Assembly (NCBI RefSeq): GCF_014192745.1
Contig: NZ_JACHYJ010000001.1
Location: 599,634 to 663,633, forward strand
Direction: 5' to 3'
Source of the DNA: Luteimonas sp. RC10
GTDB taxonomy: Bacteria > Pseudomonadota > Gammaproteobacteria > Xanthomonadales > Xanthomonadaceae
DNA: 64,000 bases
Both the position numbers and the translations under genes were made by a program. Below the pieces are notes generated by a model. The model was given only the letters and a program-made list of their open reading frames with translations. It did not search any database and was not told the origin of the DNA. Below are positions 54,615 through 63,527 of the stretch, piece after piece; the first letter of the stretch is position 1, and every line of letters begins with the position of its first letter.

Positions 54615-55193
54615 TCAGTCCGCGGTCGTTGCAGGTGATGGCGTCTCGGCGTCTCCTGCCGACGCATGGGGTGCGTCGGCAGGGCCGCGATCGGCGAGCA
54701 GACCGTTGAGCCGGTCGACGAGACGCGGAATGGAGCCTTCAGAGTAGCCGCGCATGATGTCCGCCGTGTTGCCGTGCCGGTCGATGATGAACACGTAGGG
54801 GACCGAGGTGACGCCGTATGCCGCACTGATCGCCCCGTCTAGGTCGTGGGTCCAGGTCACCGTCAGATCCTTGAGCTGGCGCCGCAGCGTGCGATAGGTG
54901 CGGACATCTTCCTTGAAGTTCACCAGGACGACGTCCAACTGGTCTTTGCCGACTTGCCGTTGCAGCCCTTCGAGTACGGGCGTGTACTTTCGGCAATACC
55001 CGCACCAGGAGGCCCAGAAGGCCATCACGACGACCTTGCCGCGCTGTTCGCTGATGCGATAGGTCGCCCCATCTGGCATGAGACCGATCACATCGGGTGG
55101 TGGCTGGCCAATCGTGGGCAGACCTGCACTGGCTGACAGCGGTGCGCCCAGCATGCATGCCAGGAGCCAGCCCACGATGATGCGTGTCGTCAT
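54615..55193 (-). CDS. TlpA-like thioredoxin-fold protein
   Basis: 192 residues from ATG 55193. Signal peptide (IIVGWLLACMLGAPLSASA), then a thioredoxin fold with WCGYC in VVVMAFWASWCGYCRKYTPV and the cis-Pro in AYGVTSVPYVFIIDR. GTTADIMRGYSEG and a C-terminal Ala/Pro tail follow. Periplasmic reductase of the TlpA/ResA kind, used for cytochrome c or general thiol reduction. Stands alone. Confidence 0.9.
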   Translation of the reverse strand: MTTRIIVGWLLACMLGAPLSASAGLPTIGQPPPDVIGLMPDGATYRISEQRGKVVVMAFWASWCGYCRKYTPVLEGLQRQVGKDQLDVVLVNFKEDVRTYRTLRRQLKDLTVTWTHDLDGAISAAYGVTSVPYVFIIDRHGNTADIMRGYSEGSIPRLVDRLNGLLADRGPADAPHASAGDAETPSPATTAD

Positions 55194-55446
55194 TCCATGT
55201 CCCCTGTGTGCGCTGGCGGCCCGTTGCGGGGCGCTTCCGTTGTCCCGGCGCCTGCATGCGCGGCAGGACCATCGGCGATTGCGCATCGGGCGTCAAGCGC
55301 GATGAGATCCGTCCATGCGCGCTTCCATCGCGCGCCGATGCCGATGCACGCGGCATCCTGGGCAGGTGGCGCCCGGCATGCCGCTTTCATACGATCTTTG
55401 CGATCGCCGCCGCACACTCGTGGCTCCCTCATCAGGAGCGATGTCC

Positions 55447-55872
55447 ATGGGCCTGTTCTCCAAGATCACCGACCGCATCTTCGGCCGTAAGGCCACCCCC
55501 GCGCCGCCGGCCGAGACCAAGCAGCCCAAGGCCGTCGTCTTCACCGGCAGCGAGGACGATCCCAAGGTGTCGCCGCCCGCCCGCAATCCGGCGCCTGCGG
55601 CACCTGCTGCCGAGCCGGTCGATGTCGAAGCGGTGTTGAGCGGCATCGCACAGGAAAAGGGCGGCAAGTCCGACTGGCGGCATTCGATCGTCGACCTGCT
55701 GAAGCTGCTCGACCTCGACTCCAGTCTCGACGCCCGCAAGGAACTGGCCACCGAGCTTGGTGTGTCCGCGGGCGCGCATGGCAGCGCTGAGCAGAACATC
55801 GCGCTGCACAAGGCGGTGATGCGCAAGCTGGCCGAGAACGGCGGCAAGGTGCCGGCCGAACTGCGCGACTGA
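55447..55872 (+). CDS. DUF3597 domain protein
   Basis: 141 residues from the second ATG (55447), which has AGGAG 8 nt upstream; an ATG at 55441 is too close. A basic N-terminus (GLFSKITDRIFGRKATP), a Pro/Ala linker, and the DUF3597 domain: VDVEAVLSGIAQEKGGKSDWR, HSIVDLLKLLDLDSSLDARK, ELATELGVSAGAHGSAEQN. The domain is all-helical and LysM-like stress associations have been noted for relatives, but the function is not known. Confidence 0.85.
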   Translation: MGLFSKITDRIFGRKATPAPPAETKQPKAVVFTGSEDDPKVSPPARNPAPAAPAAEPVDVEAVLSGIAQEKGGKSDWRHSIVDLLKLLDLDSSLDARKELATELGVSAGAHGSAEQNIALHKAVMRKLAENGGKVPAELRD

Positions 55873-56092
55873 CGCATCTGCGTGGCGGCGGTCCGGTGCG
55901 CGGACGCCGGACCGCCCAGTTGAGGCGCGGGCATCTGTCGCGATGTCGTGCAGTGCCAAGCGCCCCCCAATGGGCGATGGCAGTAAGGCGAGGCGACGAC
56001 AAAGGGCCACCTCGCGTTAGGATGCCGCACTCCCCGGTCGTCCCTCCTGGCATCCGCATGAAGGTCCGCTTCCCCGACGCCTTGCCGGCGGC

Positions 56093-56971
56093 ATGAGCAG
56101 TGCAGCGCGGCGTGCGGACGCCCGAACCGAACCCCGTATCGAACGTCTGCAGCCGTGGCTCGCCGCGCTGGGCAGCGTGCTGGTGCACGTGCTCGCGGTG
56201 CTACTTCTGCTGGCGTCGACGCCGGTGACCGTGACGTCGCCGCAGGGCGCTTCGTCCGGCAGCCGGATGGTCGTGGACTTCATCGGGATCCCGCCCCCAC
56301 AGGCTGCCGAGGCGCCACCCAGCCCGCCGCCGCCCGTGCGCCCGCCGGTCGCGCCGCCGCCGGCGGCCTCGCGCCTGCAGACCACGCGCGTCGAACGTGC
56401 GGAGATGGCCCTGCCGCCGGACAGACAGGCGCCTGCGGACGTGCCGGTGGACCCGCCCCGCCCGGCGCCACAGCCCGCGCCCCCACAGATCGTGCCGCCA
56501 CCAACGCCCGCGCCTGTGCAGGCACAGGCCGCCAGCCCGCCGGCGCCGCCGCGGCGCGACCATACCTGGGGCCAGCCGCCGGGCATGTTGCCCACCGAGA
56601 CCGCGCCGGTGAATGCCGGGATGACCCGCAGTCCGACCGCCGGACGCACGCGCGGCCGCGATTCCGACGCCGACCATCCCAGCCTGGAGGTGGGCGGCTA
56701 CCAGGTCTATTACGACCTGCGCAGCGAGACCCGGCTGCAGGCCTGGCGCGACCAGGGCATGACCGAGGTGTTCCTGCCGTTGCCCGGCACACGCAAGCTC
56801 ATGGCCTGCCCGCTGGAGACAGCGCTGCGGCGCGATTCGGGGCCGTGCCGCCTGATCGATCCGGAAGACCCGGCCGTGGCCGGCATCGGCGATGCGCGCG
56901 AGGTCATCAACATGCAGCAGGTCTATCGCCGCGGCGAGCCGGTTTGGCGTGGGCCTGGGCCGTACCGCTGA
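56093..56971 (+). CDS. TonB-like single-TM protein with Pro-rich linker
   Basis: 292 residues. One membrane helix near 22-42 (WLAALGSVLVHVLAVLLLLA, with the LxxHxxxxLL pattern of TonB-type proteins), a very Pro-rich periplasmic linker (PPSPPPPVRPPVAPPPA), and a C-terminal domain YQVYYDLRSETRLQAWRDQG, MTEVFLPLPGTRKLMACPLE with two Cys. It is not a canonical TonB C-terminal domain. Shares the topology of the two PWER proteins in the peptide island but not their motif. Probably anchored in the inner membrane with its domain in the periplasm. Confidence 0.7.
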   Translation: MSSAARRADARTEPRIERLQPWLAALGSVLVHVLAVLLLLASTPVTVTSPQGASSGSRMVVDFIGIPPPQAAEAPPSPPPPVRPPVAPPPAASRLQTTRVERAEMALPPDRQAPADVPVDPPRPAPQPAPPQIVPPPTPAPVQAQAASPPAPPRRDHTWGQPPGMLPTETAPVNAGMTRSPTAGRTRGRDSDADHPSLEVGGYQVYYDLRSETRLQAWRDQGMTEVFLPLPGTRKLMACPLETALRRDSGPCRLIDPEDPAVAGIGDAREVINMQQVYRRGEPVWRGPGPYR

Positions 56972-57000
56972 TTCCGCGCGGACGTGGGCCGAAGCCGGGG

Positions 57001-58023
57001 TCAGGTTGGCGTATCGACGTCGTCCCAGTCGGCATCTTCGAACTGCACCAGCCAGTTGAGCGCGTGATGGCGCTCGGTCACCACGCCACCGATGAGGCCG
57101 CCGGCCGGTGCCTGGTTGTCGAGCTGTGCCTGGCGGACCAGCCAGTGCAGCCGCAGGTGCAGGTCGAGGGCATCGAGGATCTCGGCGGCCGGGCGCGGCG
57201 TCGGCAGTGTCGGCAGCGTGCCGTCGGCCCAGGCGAGTGCCCGTTGCGCACACTGCGGGACATCGCAGATCCGGTCCGGGAACGGCAACGCGTCCGATAG
57301 TCCCATCGCCCACTGCAGGACCGCCAGCGCTTCGTAGCGCCACACCGCATCGATGGTCTGCTGACGCGTCGGCGACGCGTCGTGCAGGAAGGCCGCCTCC
57401 TTGGGTGACAGCGCCGGCCAGCCGGCTGCCAGGCGTGCGCGGATGTCGGCCAGTGGTAACGGGTCGCCTTCATTCAGTGTTTCGCCGCGAATCGCCACCG
57501 CCATCAGCGCCAGCATGCGGCCTGCCATCGCGCCGGGGTTGCGCAGGACGGCCTCGCCCTCGCCGACGACAGGCGGCAGCGAGGCCGGGACGCGCAGCGA
57601 CCTCGCGGCCAGGGCCTCCAATGTGCGCGCGCGGCGATGCTGCGCGTCGGCGGGATAGGGCACCTCGGCTTCGGGGTCGGCCCCTGCGCCGCCAACCAGA
57701 CATCGTCCGTTCGGTGCATGGACATTGCCATCGGCGTCCGCGTAGATCGCGTTCGCACGTTCCGCCCACTGCTGGAATGCCGGCAGCGCATCGTGTGCGA
57801 TCTCCACCCGATGGTGCCAGCGTGTGCGCTGCAGATGACGGAACGTGTGGTAGCGCTGCGCCGTCATCTGCTCGCGCGCGACCTGCATGACCTCTGCAAT
57901 GCGCGTCTGCAGGTGTGCGGCCAGCGCCGGATCGTTGCGCCCCCAGCGGGCGTGGTGCACGTGCGGCACATCGAGTGGCGGCGGATCGCGCAGGGTGATG
58001 TAGGTGTCGAGCGTCAGCGTCAT
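57001..58023 (-). CDS. DUF4272 domain protein
   Basis: 340 residues. The N-terminal ~110 residues have no match I know. From ~130 the DUF4272 region is recognisable: RRARTLEALAARSLRVPASLP, GRMLALMAVAIRGE, DAVWRYEALAVLQWAMGLSD, LDLHLRLHWLVRQAQLDNQ and VVTERHHALNWLVQFEDADW. Cytoplasmic; function unknown. The stop codon falls inside a GGGGTCAGGTT repeat unit. Confidence 0.8.
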   Translation of the reverse strand: MTLTLDTYITLRDPPPLDVPHVHHARWGRNDPALAAHLQTRIAEVMQVAREQMTAQRYHTFRHLQRTRWHHRVEIAHDALPAFQQWAERANAIYADADGNVHAPNGRCLVGGAGADPEAEVPYPADAQHRRARTLEALAARSLRVPASLPPVVGEGEAVLRNPGAMAGRMLALMAVAIRGETLNEGDPLPLADIRARLAAGWPALSPKEAAFLHDASPTRQQTIDAVWRYEALAVLQWAMGLSDALPFPDRICDVPQCAQRALAWADGTLPTLPTPRPAAEILDALDLHLRLHWLVRQAQLDNQAPAGGLIGGVVTERHHALNWLVQFEDADWDDVDTPT

Positions 58024-58098
58024 GCGGGGACAGGGAGGTGGGGGTGGCAGGGGCGAAGAGCTTGCCAGACCCGGGGCGGCACATCCGTGGAGGCGTGA

Positions 58099-59547
58099 TC
58101 AGGCGATCAGAGGTGGCGCGGACGCCGTGCGCTGTCCGCGCGCGCGGGCATGCGGCAGCGCGGTCCAGTGGTGCGCCATGCGCTGCACGGCGTCCAGCAG
58201 CTGCGCTTCGGGTTTTGCGTAGGGCATCCGCAGCCAGCGGTCGAAGCCCCCGTCGACGGCGAATGCCGGTCCCGGCGCGAGGTGCACGTCGTCGCGTTCG
58301 AGCGCCGCCGCAAGCGCCGTGGCGCTGCCATGCGGCAGCCGCAGCCACAGGCTCAAGCCGCCGGTCGGCAGCCGGAAGCGCCAGTCGGGCAGGTGGATCC
58401 GCAGTGCGTGTGCGAGCGCGTCGCGCTGGCGGCGGACCTGCTCGCGGCGGGCGGCGAGCATCGGCCCGTCGTCGAGCAGTTCGACGGCGACCAGTTGATC
58501 GAACAGCGAACCGCCGAGATCGAGCTGCACGCGCGCGGCGACCAGGCGTTCGACCAGCGGCTGCTGCGCGCGGATCCAGCCCACACGCAATCCGCCCCAG
58601 CACAGTTTGGACGCACTGCCGATGCTGATCGCATCGCGCGCGAACGTGGCAAACGGCGCTGGCATCGGCGTGTTCGACAGCCCGGTCGCCTGCAAGGTCT
58701 CGTCAACGATGGCCAAGGTGTTGGTGGCTGCCAGCGCGGTGGCGTAGCGCGCGCGCTGGGCCGCGTCCATCAGCAGGCCGGTTGGGTTGTGGAAATCGGC
58801 GATGACATAGGCCAGCCTTGGCCGGGCCTGCCGCAACGTCGCCTCGAGACCGTCGAGGTCCCAGCCGGCGTCGCCGAGCGGATCGCCCATCGGCACGGCG
58901 ACCAGCCGCGCGCCGCCCAATGTCAGCGCGCCCATCGCGTTGGGATAGACGGGGGTATCCACCGCGATGCGGTCGCCTGGCCGCGACAGCGTGCGCGCGA
59001 CGATCGCAAGCGCCGACAGCGCGCCGGCGGTGACCACGATCTGGCCCGGCGTCGTCGGCAGCCCGCGCCGCGTGTAGGTGGCCGCGATCCGTGCCTGCAA
59101 GGCCGGCAGGCCGGACGGCAGGTAACCATCGCCTGACAGGTACGCCGGCAGCGCCGCGAGCGCGCGTGCATACGCGGCCGCGGTGCCCGGCGTTGCCGAG
59201 CCCGCCGCGCGGGTGAGGTCGATCGCGTCGTCGGCGAACTTCGACGCGCCCAGCGTGTGGTCATGTGCGCGGCGCCGGGCGACCGGGACCGCGGCGAAGG
59301 TCCCCGCCCCCTGACGCGCGGTCGCAAACCCTGCCGCTGCCAGTTCGGCATAGGCGCGCGTGACGGTGTTGCGCGACACGCCAAGCGCATCAGCGACCGT
59401 GCGCTCGCTGGGCAGTCGGGTGTCGATCGGGATGCGCCCGTCGCCGATCAGTTCCTGCAGCGCCTGGCACAGCGCGCGGTAAGCCGGGGCGGCATCGAGG
59501 CGGCCGACCAGTGCGGCGAGGCGTTCGGGGGCGAGGCTGCGTTGCAT
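58099..59547 (-). CDS. MocR/PdxR family regulator (GntR wHTH fused to aminotransferase fold)
   Basis: 482 residues from ATG 59547. GntR winged helix (~30-95: LPSERTVADALGVSRNTVTR, AYAELAAAGFATARQGAGTF) followed by a class I aminotransferase domain (~130-470) with the PLP Lys in ISIGSASKLCWGGLRVGW and DFHNPTGLL. MocR proteins sense PLP or amino compounds and usually control a divergent gene. The divergent gene here is a YczE-like membrane protein 61 nt away, matching the known YczR-YczE pairing. Confidence 0.9.
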   Translation of the reverse strand: MQRSLAPERLAALVGRLDAAPAYRALCQALQELIGDGRIPIDTRLPSERTVADALGVSRNTVTRAYAELAAAGFATARQGAGTFAAVPVARRRAHDHTLGASKFADDAIDLTRAAGSATPGTAAAYARALAALPAYLSGDGYLPSGLPALQARIAATYTRRGLPTTPGQIVVTAGALSALAIVARTLSRPGDRIAVDTPVYPNAMGALTLGGARLVAVPMGDPLGDAGWDLDGLEATLRQARPRLAYVIADFHNPTGLLMDAAQRARYATALAATNTLAIVDETLQATGLSNTPMPAPFATFARDAISIGSASKLCWGGLRVGWIRAQQPLVERLVAARVQLDLGGSLFDQLVAVELLDDGPMLAARREQVRRQRDALAHALRIHLPDWRFRLPTGGLSLWLRLPHGSATALAAALERDDVHLAPGPAFAVDGGFDRWLRMPYAKPEAQLLDAVQRMAHHWTALPHARARGQRTASAPPLIA

Positions 59548-59550
59548 TCG

Positions 59551-59577
59551 GGCCACTATCCCACGAATGGCTCTATC
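59551..59577. promoter_or_regulatory. Direct-repeat operator candidate in the MocR/YczE divergon
   Basis: GGCCACTATC (59551-59560) and GGCTCTATC (59569-59577) form an imperfect direct repeat, about 18 nt apart, in the 61-nt gap. MocR regulators commonly bind direct repeats, so this is a plausible site. Confidence 0.4.
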
Positions 59578-59608
59578 GCAAAGGGCCAATTGCCGACATC
59601 GTGGCTCC

Positions 59609-60271
59609 ATGTCCGCCGCCTCCGCCCCGACCCTTGCCAACCTCGGCCCGCTTGCGCAACTGCGCGCCGGGCGCCTGCCCGAACGCCTGGGCCGGTTGCT
59701 GATCGGCTTGTGGATCTACGGGCTGGCGATCGCGCTGATGATCCGTGCTGCGGTGGGCGCGTCGCCCTGGGACGTGTTCCACCTCGGCGCCACCCGGCAT
59801 GTGCCGATGTCGTTTGGCATGGTGATGGTCGTCACCGCGCTGGCGGTGCTGCTGGCATGGATTCCGCTGCGGCAGATGCCGGGGCTCGGCACGTTGGCGA
59901 ATACGTTCCTGCTGGGCCCGTTCGCCGACCTGCACTTGTTGTGGCTGCCCGTGCCCGAAGGCCTGACACTGCGCTGGGCCTACATGCTCGGCGGCGTGGT
60001 GGCCTGCGCCTTCGCCACTGCGCTGTATGTGGGTGCGCAGCTGGGGCCCGGCCCGCGCGACGGGCTGATGACCGGCCTGGCCCGCCGCACCGGCTGGTCG
60101 ATCCGCAGCGTGCGCACCGGGATCGAACTGACCGCGCTGGCAGTTGGCGTGCTGCTCGGCGGCACCGCGGGTCTGGGCACGCTGGTGTTCGCGTTCGGGG
60201 TCGGTCCGTTGACCCAGCGCTTCCTGCGGCCGTTGGCGGTCAAGCTCGAGCGGCCCGTCGCGCTGCCCTGA
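59609..60271 (+). CDS. YczE/YyaS-like membrane protein
   Basis: 220 residues, about five membrane helices (LIGLWIYGLAIALMIRAAVG, MVMVVTALAVLLAWIPL, YMLGGVVACAFATALYVGAQ). Family motifs: GASPWDVFHLG, LGPGPRDGLMTGLARRTGWS and VRTGIELTALAVGVLLGG. YczE proteins are transporters or membrane accessories of unknown substrate, regularly paired with MocR-type regulators (YczR), as here. ATG at 59609. Confidence 0.87.
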   Translation: MSAASAPTLANLGPLAQLRAGRLPERLGRLLIGLWIYGLAIALMIRAAVGASPWDVFHLGATRHVPMSFGMVMVVTALAVLLAWIPLRQMPGLGTLANTFLLGPFADLHLLWLPVPEGLTLRWAYMLGGVVACAFATALYVGAQLGPGPRDGLMTGLARRTGWSIRSVRTGIELTALAVGVLLGGTAGLGTLVFAFGVGPLTQRFLRPLAVKLERPVALP

Positions 60272-60400
60272 GTCGGTCGGGTCGCGACCGAGGGCTTGCG
60301 CGTGCCGGCGCCGTCGCCGCGTCTGCCATTGTCGCGTGATTCCAGTGCGCACTTGATCGTGGTCAAGGTGGGCGAGACCGGTTGCACGGACACTGCAGCC

Positions 60401-60901
60401 ATGAACACGCACCGTCCTCGTCCACTGCGATCCGCACTGCCGGTCTCGCGTCGGTGCGATGCGGCGGGGTCTCGCGCGACGGCATTGCGCAAGCGACAGG
60501 GCCGGTCTGCCACCGCGCGCTCGGCGTGGCATTGGCTCGCACTGCTGGCGATGCTGCTGCTCGCGGTGGCGCCAGGGATCAGCCGGTTCCAGGCCAGTGT
60601 GCAGGTCGATCCCGAGCAGATGTCGATGGCCCTGGCCGCATCCGGGCATGCAGCAGGGCATGCTGCCCCGGGCGATCACCCGCATGAGGGCGCGCGGGAC
60701 CACGCGGGCGCGGATGGCCACTGCGGCTACTGCCCGCTCGCCTCACATCTCACGCTGCTGTCCAAGCTGCCGGTCGTGGTGCCCCCGACCGCATGGGCGG
60801 CAGCGCCGGCATTCCGATTTCACTCGGTCCGGCGCATCGCCGCGACCAATCTCCGCGGCCTCGGCGGGCAGGGCCCGCCAGCGCACACCCTCGCCGCCTG
60901 A
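60401..60901 (+). CDS. DUF2946 family protein
   Basis: 166 residues. A basic N-terminus, one membrane helix (WHWLALLAMLLLAVAPGISR), a His-rich segment (SGHAAGHAAPGDHPHEGARD) and the DUF2946 signature HCGYCPLASHLTLL, then an amphipathic tail. The His cluster and CxxC suggest metal (copper) handling near the membrane. 182 nt upstream of a copper TonB-dependent receptor; the two are commonly neighbours in proteobacteria. Confidence 0.85.
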   Translation: MNTHRPRPLRSALPVSRRCDAAGSRATALRKRQGRSATARSAWHWLALLAMLLLAVAPGISRFQASVQVDPEQMSMALAASGHAAGHAAPGDHPHEGARDHAGADGHCGYCPLASHLTLLSKLPVVVPPTAWAAAPAFRFHSVRRIAATNLRGLGGQGPPAHTLAA

Positions 60902-61083
60902 CCGCGGAATCCCGGCTTGTGAAGCGCACCGTCCATGCGCACGCCAACGGCGTGACGCAGGGCGCAGGACCCGCTCACGCCCGCATTCCGAATCCAGATG
61001 TCGCGACCGGCCGCCAGGCCTGCGTCCGATGAAGCCGCACGCGTCACCGGCCCGGCCGGTGACGTTCGATCCGGAGATCTTCC

Positions 61084-63147
61084 ATGTTGTCCACACGTCC
61101 CCAGGCGCAACGCGCCTCCCGCATCGCCCTGGCCATCGCCTGCGCGCTGGCACTGCCGCTCACCGCCCAGGCCGACGACCTGCCCGAACCCGTCAACCTC
61201 GAAGCGGTGCTGGTGACCGCCGCGCCGGTCTCGCCGCTGACCTATGACATCGATCCGCGCCTGCCGCGCCAGCCGGTGCCGGCCAGCGATGGCGCCGACT
61301 ACCTCAAGACCATTCCCGGCTTCACCGCACTGCGCAATGGCGGCACCAATGGCGATCCGGTGCTGCGCGGCATGTTCGGTTCGCGCCTCAACCTGCTCAC
61401 CAACGATGGCAGCATGCCCGGTGCCTGCCCCTCGCGCATGGACAACCCGATGTCTTACGTCTCGCCCGAGACCTTCGACAGCCTGGTCGTGATCAAGGGG
61501 CCGCAGACGGTGCTGTGGGGCCCCGGCGCTTCGGCAGGCACGGTGCGCTTCGAGCGCGAGACGCCGGTGTTCGATGCGCCCGGCGTGCGCATCAACGGCA
61601 GCCTGCTGGGCGGCTCGAACGGCCGCAACGACCAAGTGCTCGATGTCGTGGCCGGCGCGCCGCAGGGTTATGTACGCGTGAGCGGCAACCGCTCGGAAGC
61701 CGACGACTACCGGGACGGCGACGGCGTCGTGGTGCCCTCGTCGTGGAAGAAGTGGAACGGTGACGTTGCGCTGGGCTGGACGCCGGATGCCGACACCGTG
61801 CTCGAACTCAACGCCGGCATCGGCGACGGGCAGGCACGCTACGCCGGTCGCGGCATGGACGGCGCGCAGTTCCGGCGCGAGAGCTACAGCCTACGGTTCG
61901 AGAAGCATGCCCTCGGTGGCGCACTCGACGCGATCGAGAGCAGCGTGTTCTACAACCACGCCGACCATGTGATGGACAACTACACCCTGCGCGACCCGAA
62001 CCCCGCCAGTGCGATGCCGATGGCGATGGCGTCCAATGTCGACCGGCGCACGACTGGCGGGCGCGTCGCGCTGGGCTGGAAGTGGACCGGCTGGGACCTT
62101 CAGGCCGGCGTGGATACGCAGCAAAGCCGCCATCGCGCGCGCAAGGGCATGGGCCGCGGCACGTACGCAGCGCAGCCTTGGACCACCGATGCGCGCTTCG
62201 AGACCGCCGGCGTGTTCGCCGAAGGCACCCGCCACCTGCCGCCGGGCCGGCACCTGACCGGCGGTGTGCGCATCGACCGCGCCAAGGCCACCGACGAACG
62301 GACCACGGCCGGCATGATGGGCATGCCCAATCCAACCGCCGGCCAGACGCGCGAGGAAACGCTGCGCGCCGGGTTCCTGCGCTATGAGCAGGAACTCAAG
62401 GACACCCCGGTCAGCTGGTACGCCGGCCTGGGCCACACCGAGCGCATGCCCGACTACTGGGAGCTGTTCTCGCCCGGACGCGGGCCGGTCGGCGCCGTCA
62501 ACGCCTTTGTCGGCATCGCGCCGGAAAAGACCACGCAGCTCGACCTTGGCGTGCGCTATCGCACGCGGACGCTGGATGCATGGGTGTCGGCCTACGCCGG
62601 GCGCATCGAGGACTACGTCCTGTTCACCTACTCGGCCGGCGGCATGATGGGCATGACCTCGTCGGCTGCGAATGTCGATGCCGACATCCGCGGCGCCGAG
62701 GCGGGCGTGGAAGTCCGGCCGTGGACGCACTGGAAGTTCGGCGGCACGCTCGCCTACGCCTGGGGCGAGAACCGCTCCACCGGCCAGGCCTTGCCGCAGA
62801 TGCCGCCGCTCGAGGCGCGCTTGTCGGCAGGCTACGACGACAAGCGCTGGAGCTTCGGGGCACTGGTGCGCGCGGTCGCCAGCCAGGACCGCATCGCGGT
62901 TGGCCAGGGCAACGTGGTCGGGCGCGACCTCGACGCCAGCGCGGGCTTCGCCACGCTCGCCCTCAACGGCGGCTACCGCATCAACGACCGCCTGCAGCTG
63001 ACGGCCGGCATCGACAACGTCTTCGACCGGACCTACAGCGAACACCTCAACCTGACCGGCAGCGCCGACTTCGGCTATCCCGCCGACCCGGTGCGGATCA
63101 ACGAACCCGGGCGGACCGCATGGGTGAAGTTGAACGTGAACTACTGA
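61084..63147 (+). CDS. TonB-dependent copper receptor (OprC/NosA-like)
   Basis: 687 residues. Signal peptide (ALAIACALALPLTAQA), TonB-box region (LEAVLVTAAPV), plug domain (DYLKTIPGFTALRNGGTNGD, MFGSRLNLLTNDGSMPGACP, and KGPQTVLWGPGASAGTVRFE) and a 22-strand barrel ending in aromatic NVNY. The plug sequence and Met-rich external loops (PMAMASN, GMMGMPNP, GGMMGMTSS) fit the copper-receptor subfamily (TIGR01778-type). Imports copper across the outer membrane. Preceded by the DUF2946 protein, presumably co-regulated. Confidence 0.92.
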   Translation: MLSTRPQAQRASRIALAIACALALPLTAQADDLPEPVNLEAVLVTAAPVSPLTYDIDPRLPRQPVPASDGADYLKTIPGFTALRNGGTNGDPVLRGMFGSRLNLLTNDGSMPGACPSRMDNPMSYVSPETFDSLVVIKGPQTVLWGPGASAGTVRFERETPVFDAPGVRINGSLLGGSNGRNDQVLDVVAGAPQGYVRVSGNRSEADDYRDGDGVVVPSSWKKWNGDVALGWTPDADTVLELNAGIGDGQARYAGRGMDGAQFRRESYSLRFEKHALGGALDAIESSVFYNHADHVMDNYTLRDPNPASAMPMAMASNVDRRTTGGRVALGWKWTGWDLQAGVDTQQSRHRARKGMGRGTYAAQPWTTDARFETAGVFAEGTRHLPPGRHLTGGVRIDRAKATDERTTAGMMGMPNPTAGQTREETLRAGFLRYEQELKDTPVSWYAGLGHTERMPDYWELFSPGRGPVGAVNAFVGIAPEKTTQLDLGVRYRTRTLDAWVSAYAGRIEDYVLFTYSAGGMMGMTSSAANVDADIRGAEAGVEVRPWTHWKFGGTLAYAWGENRSTGQALPQMPPLEARLSAGYDDKRWSFGALVRAVASQDRIAVGQGNVVGRDLDASAGFATLALNGGYRINDRLQLTAGIDNVFDRTYSEHLNLTGSADFGYPADPVRINEPGRTAWVKLNVNY

Positions 63148-63172
63148 AGCATCGGCGATTTAACAAATTAAC

Positions 63173-63198
63173 TTACATTTGGGCCCGATCAGATGTAA
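63173..63198. promoter_or_regulatory. Inverted repeat upstream of hipB
   Basis: TTACAT (63173-63178) and ATGTAA (63193-63198) with a 14-nt spacer, 11 nt before the hipB start, in an AT-rich pocket. Fits autoregulation by HipB. Confidence 0.6.
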
Positions 63199-63209
63199 CT
63201 TGATTGTCA

Positions 63210-63527
63210 ATGTCGAAGCGGACGCCACCGACGATGCCGCGCGCCCAACGCCAGATCCAGGCGTTGGGCGCGCGGCTGCGCGCGGCGCGCATGCGCCGGC
63301 AGATGACGCAGGGCGAGCTCGCGGCGCGGGTGGGGGTGAGCGTGCCGACGGTGGGCAAGTTGGAGCGCGGCGATCCGGCAACAAGCCTGGCCACAATGTT
63401 GCGCGTGCTCACGGCGCTGGGGCTGGAGCAGGACATCGACCTGCTGGCGCAAAACGACGCGCTTGGCCGCGAATTGCAGGACAGTCGGCTGCGCCGCCCC
63501 GCCGCGCGTCGCGCGAGTCCGTCATGA
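63210..63527 (+). CDS. hipB: HipB-like XRE antitoxin/regulator
   Basis: 105 residues from ATG 63210; a TTG at 63204 is an alternative. XRE helix-turn-helix: RQMTQGELAARVGVSVPTVG followed by KLERGDPATSLATMLRVLTA. Basic N- and C-terminal tails. Overlaps the next gene by ATGA, and an inverted repeat precedes it. The arrangement and partner identify it as the HipB antitoxin of a hipBA module. Confidence 0.88.
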   Translation: MSKRTPPTMPRAQRQIQALGARLRAARMRRQMTQGELAARVGVSVPTVGKLERGDPATSLATMLRVLTALGLEQDIDLLAQNDALGRELQDSRLRRPAARRASPS

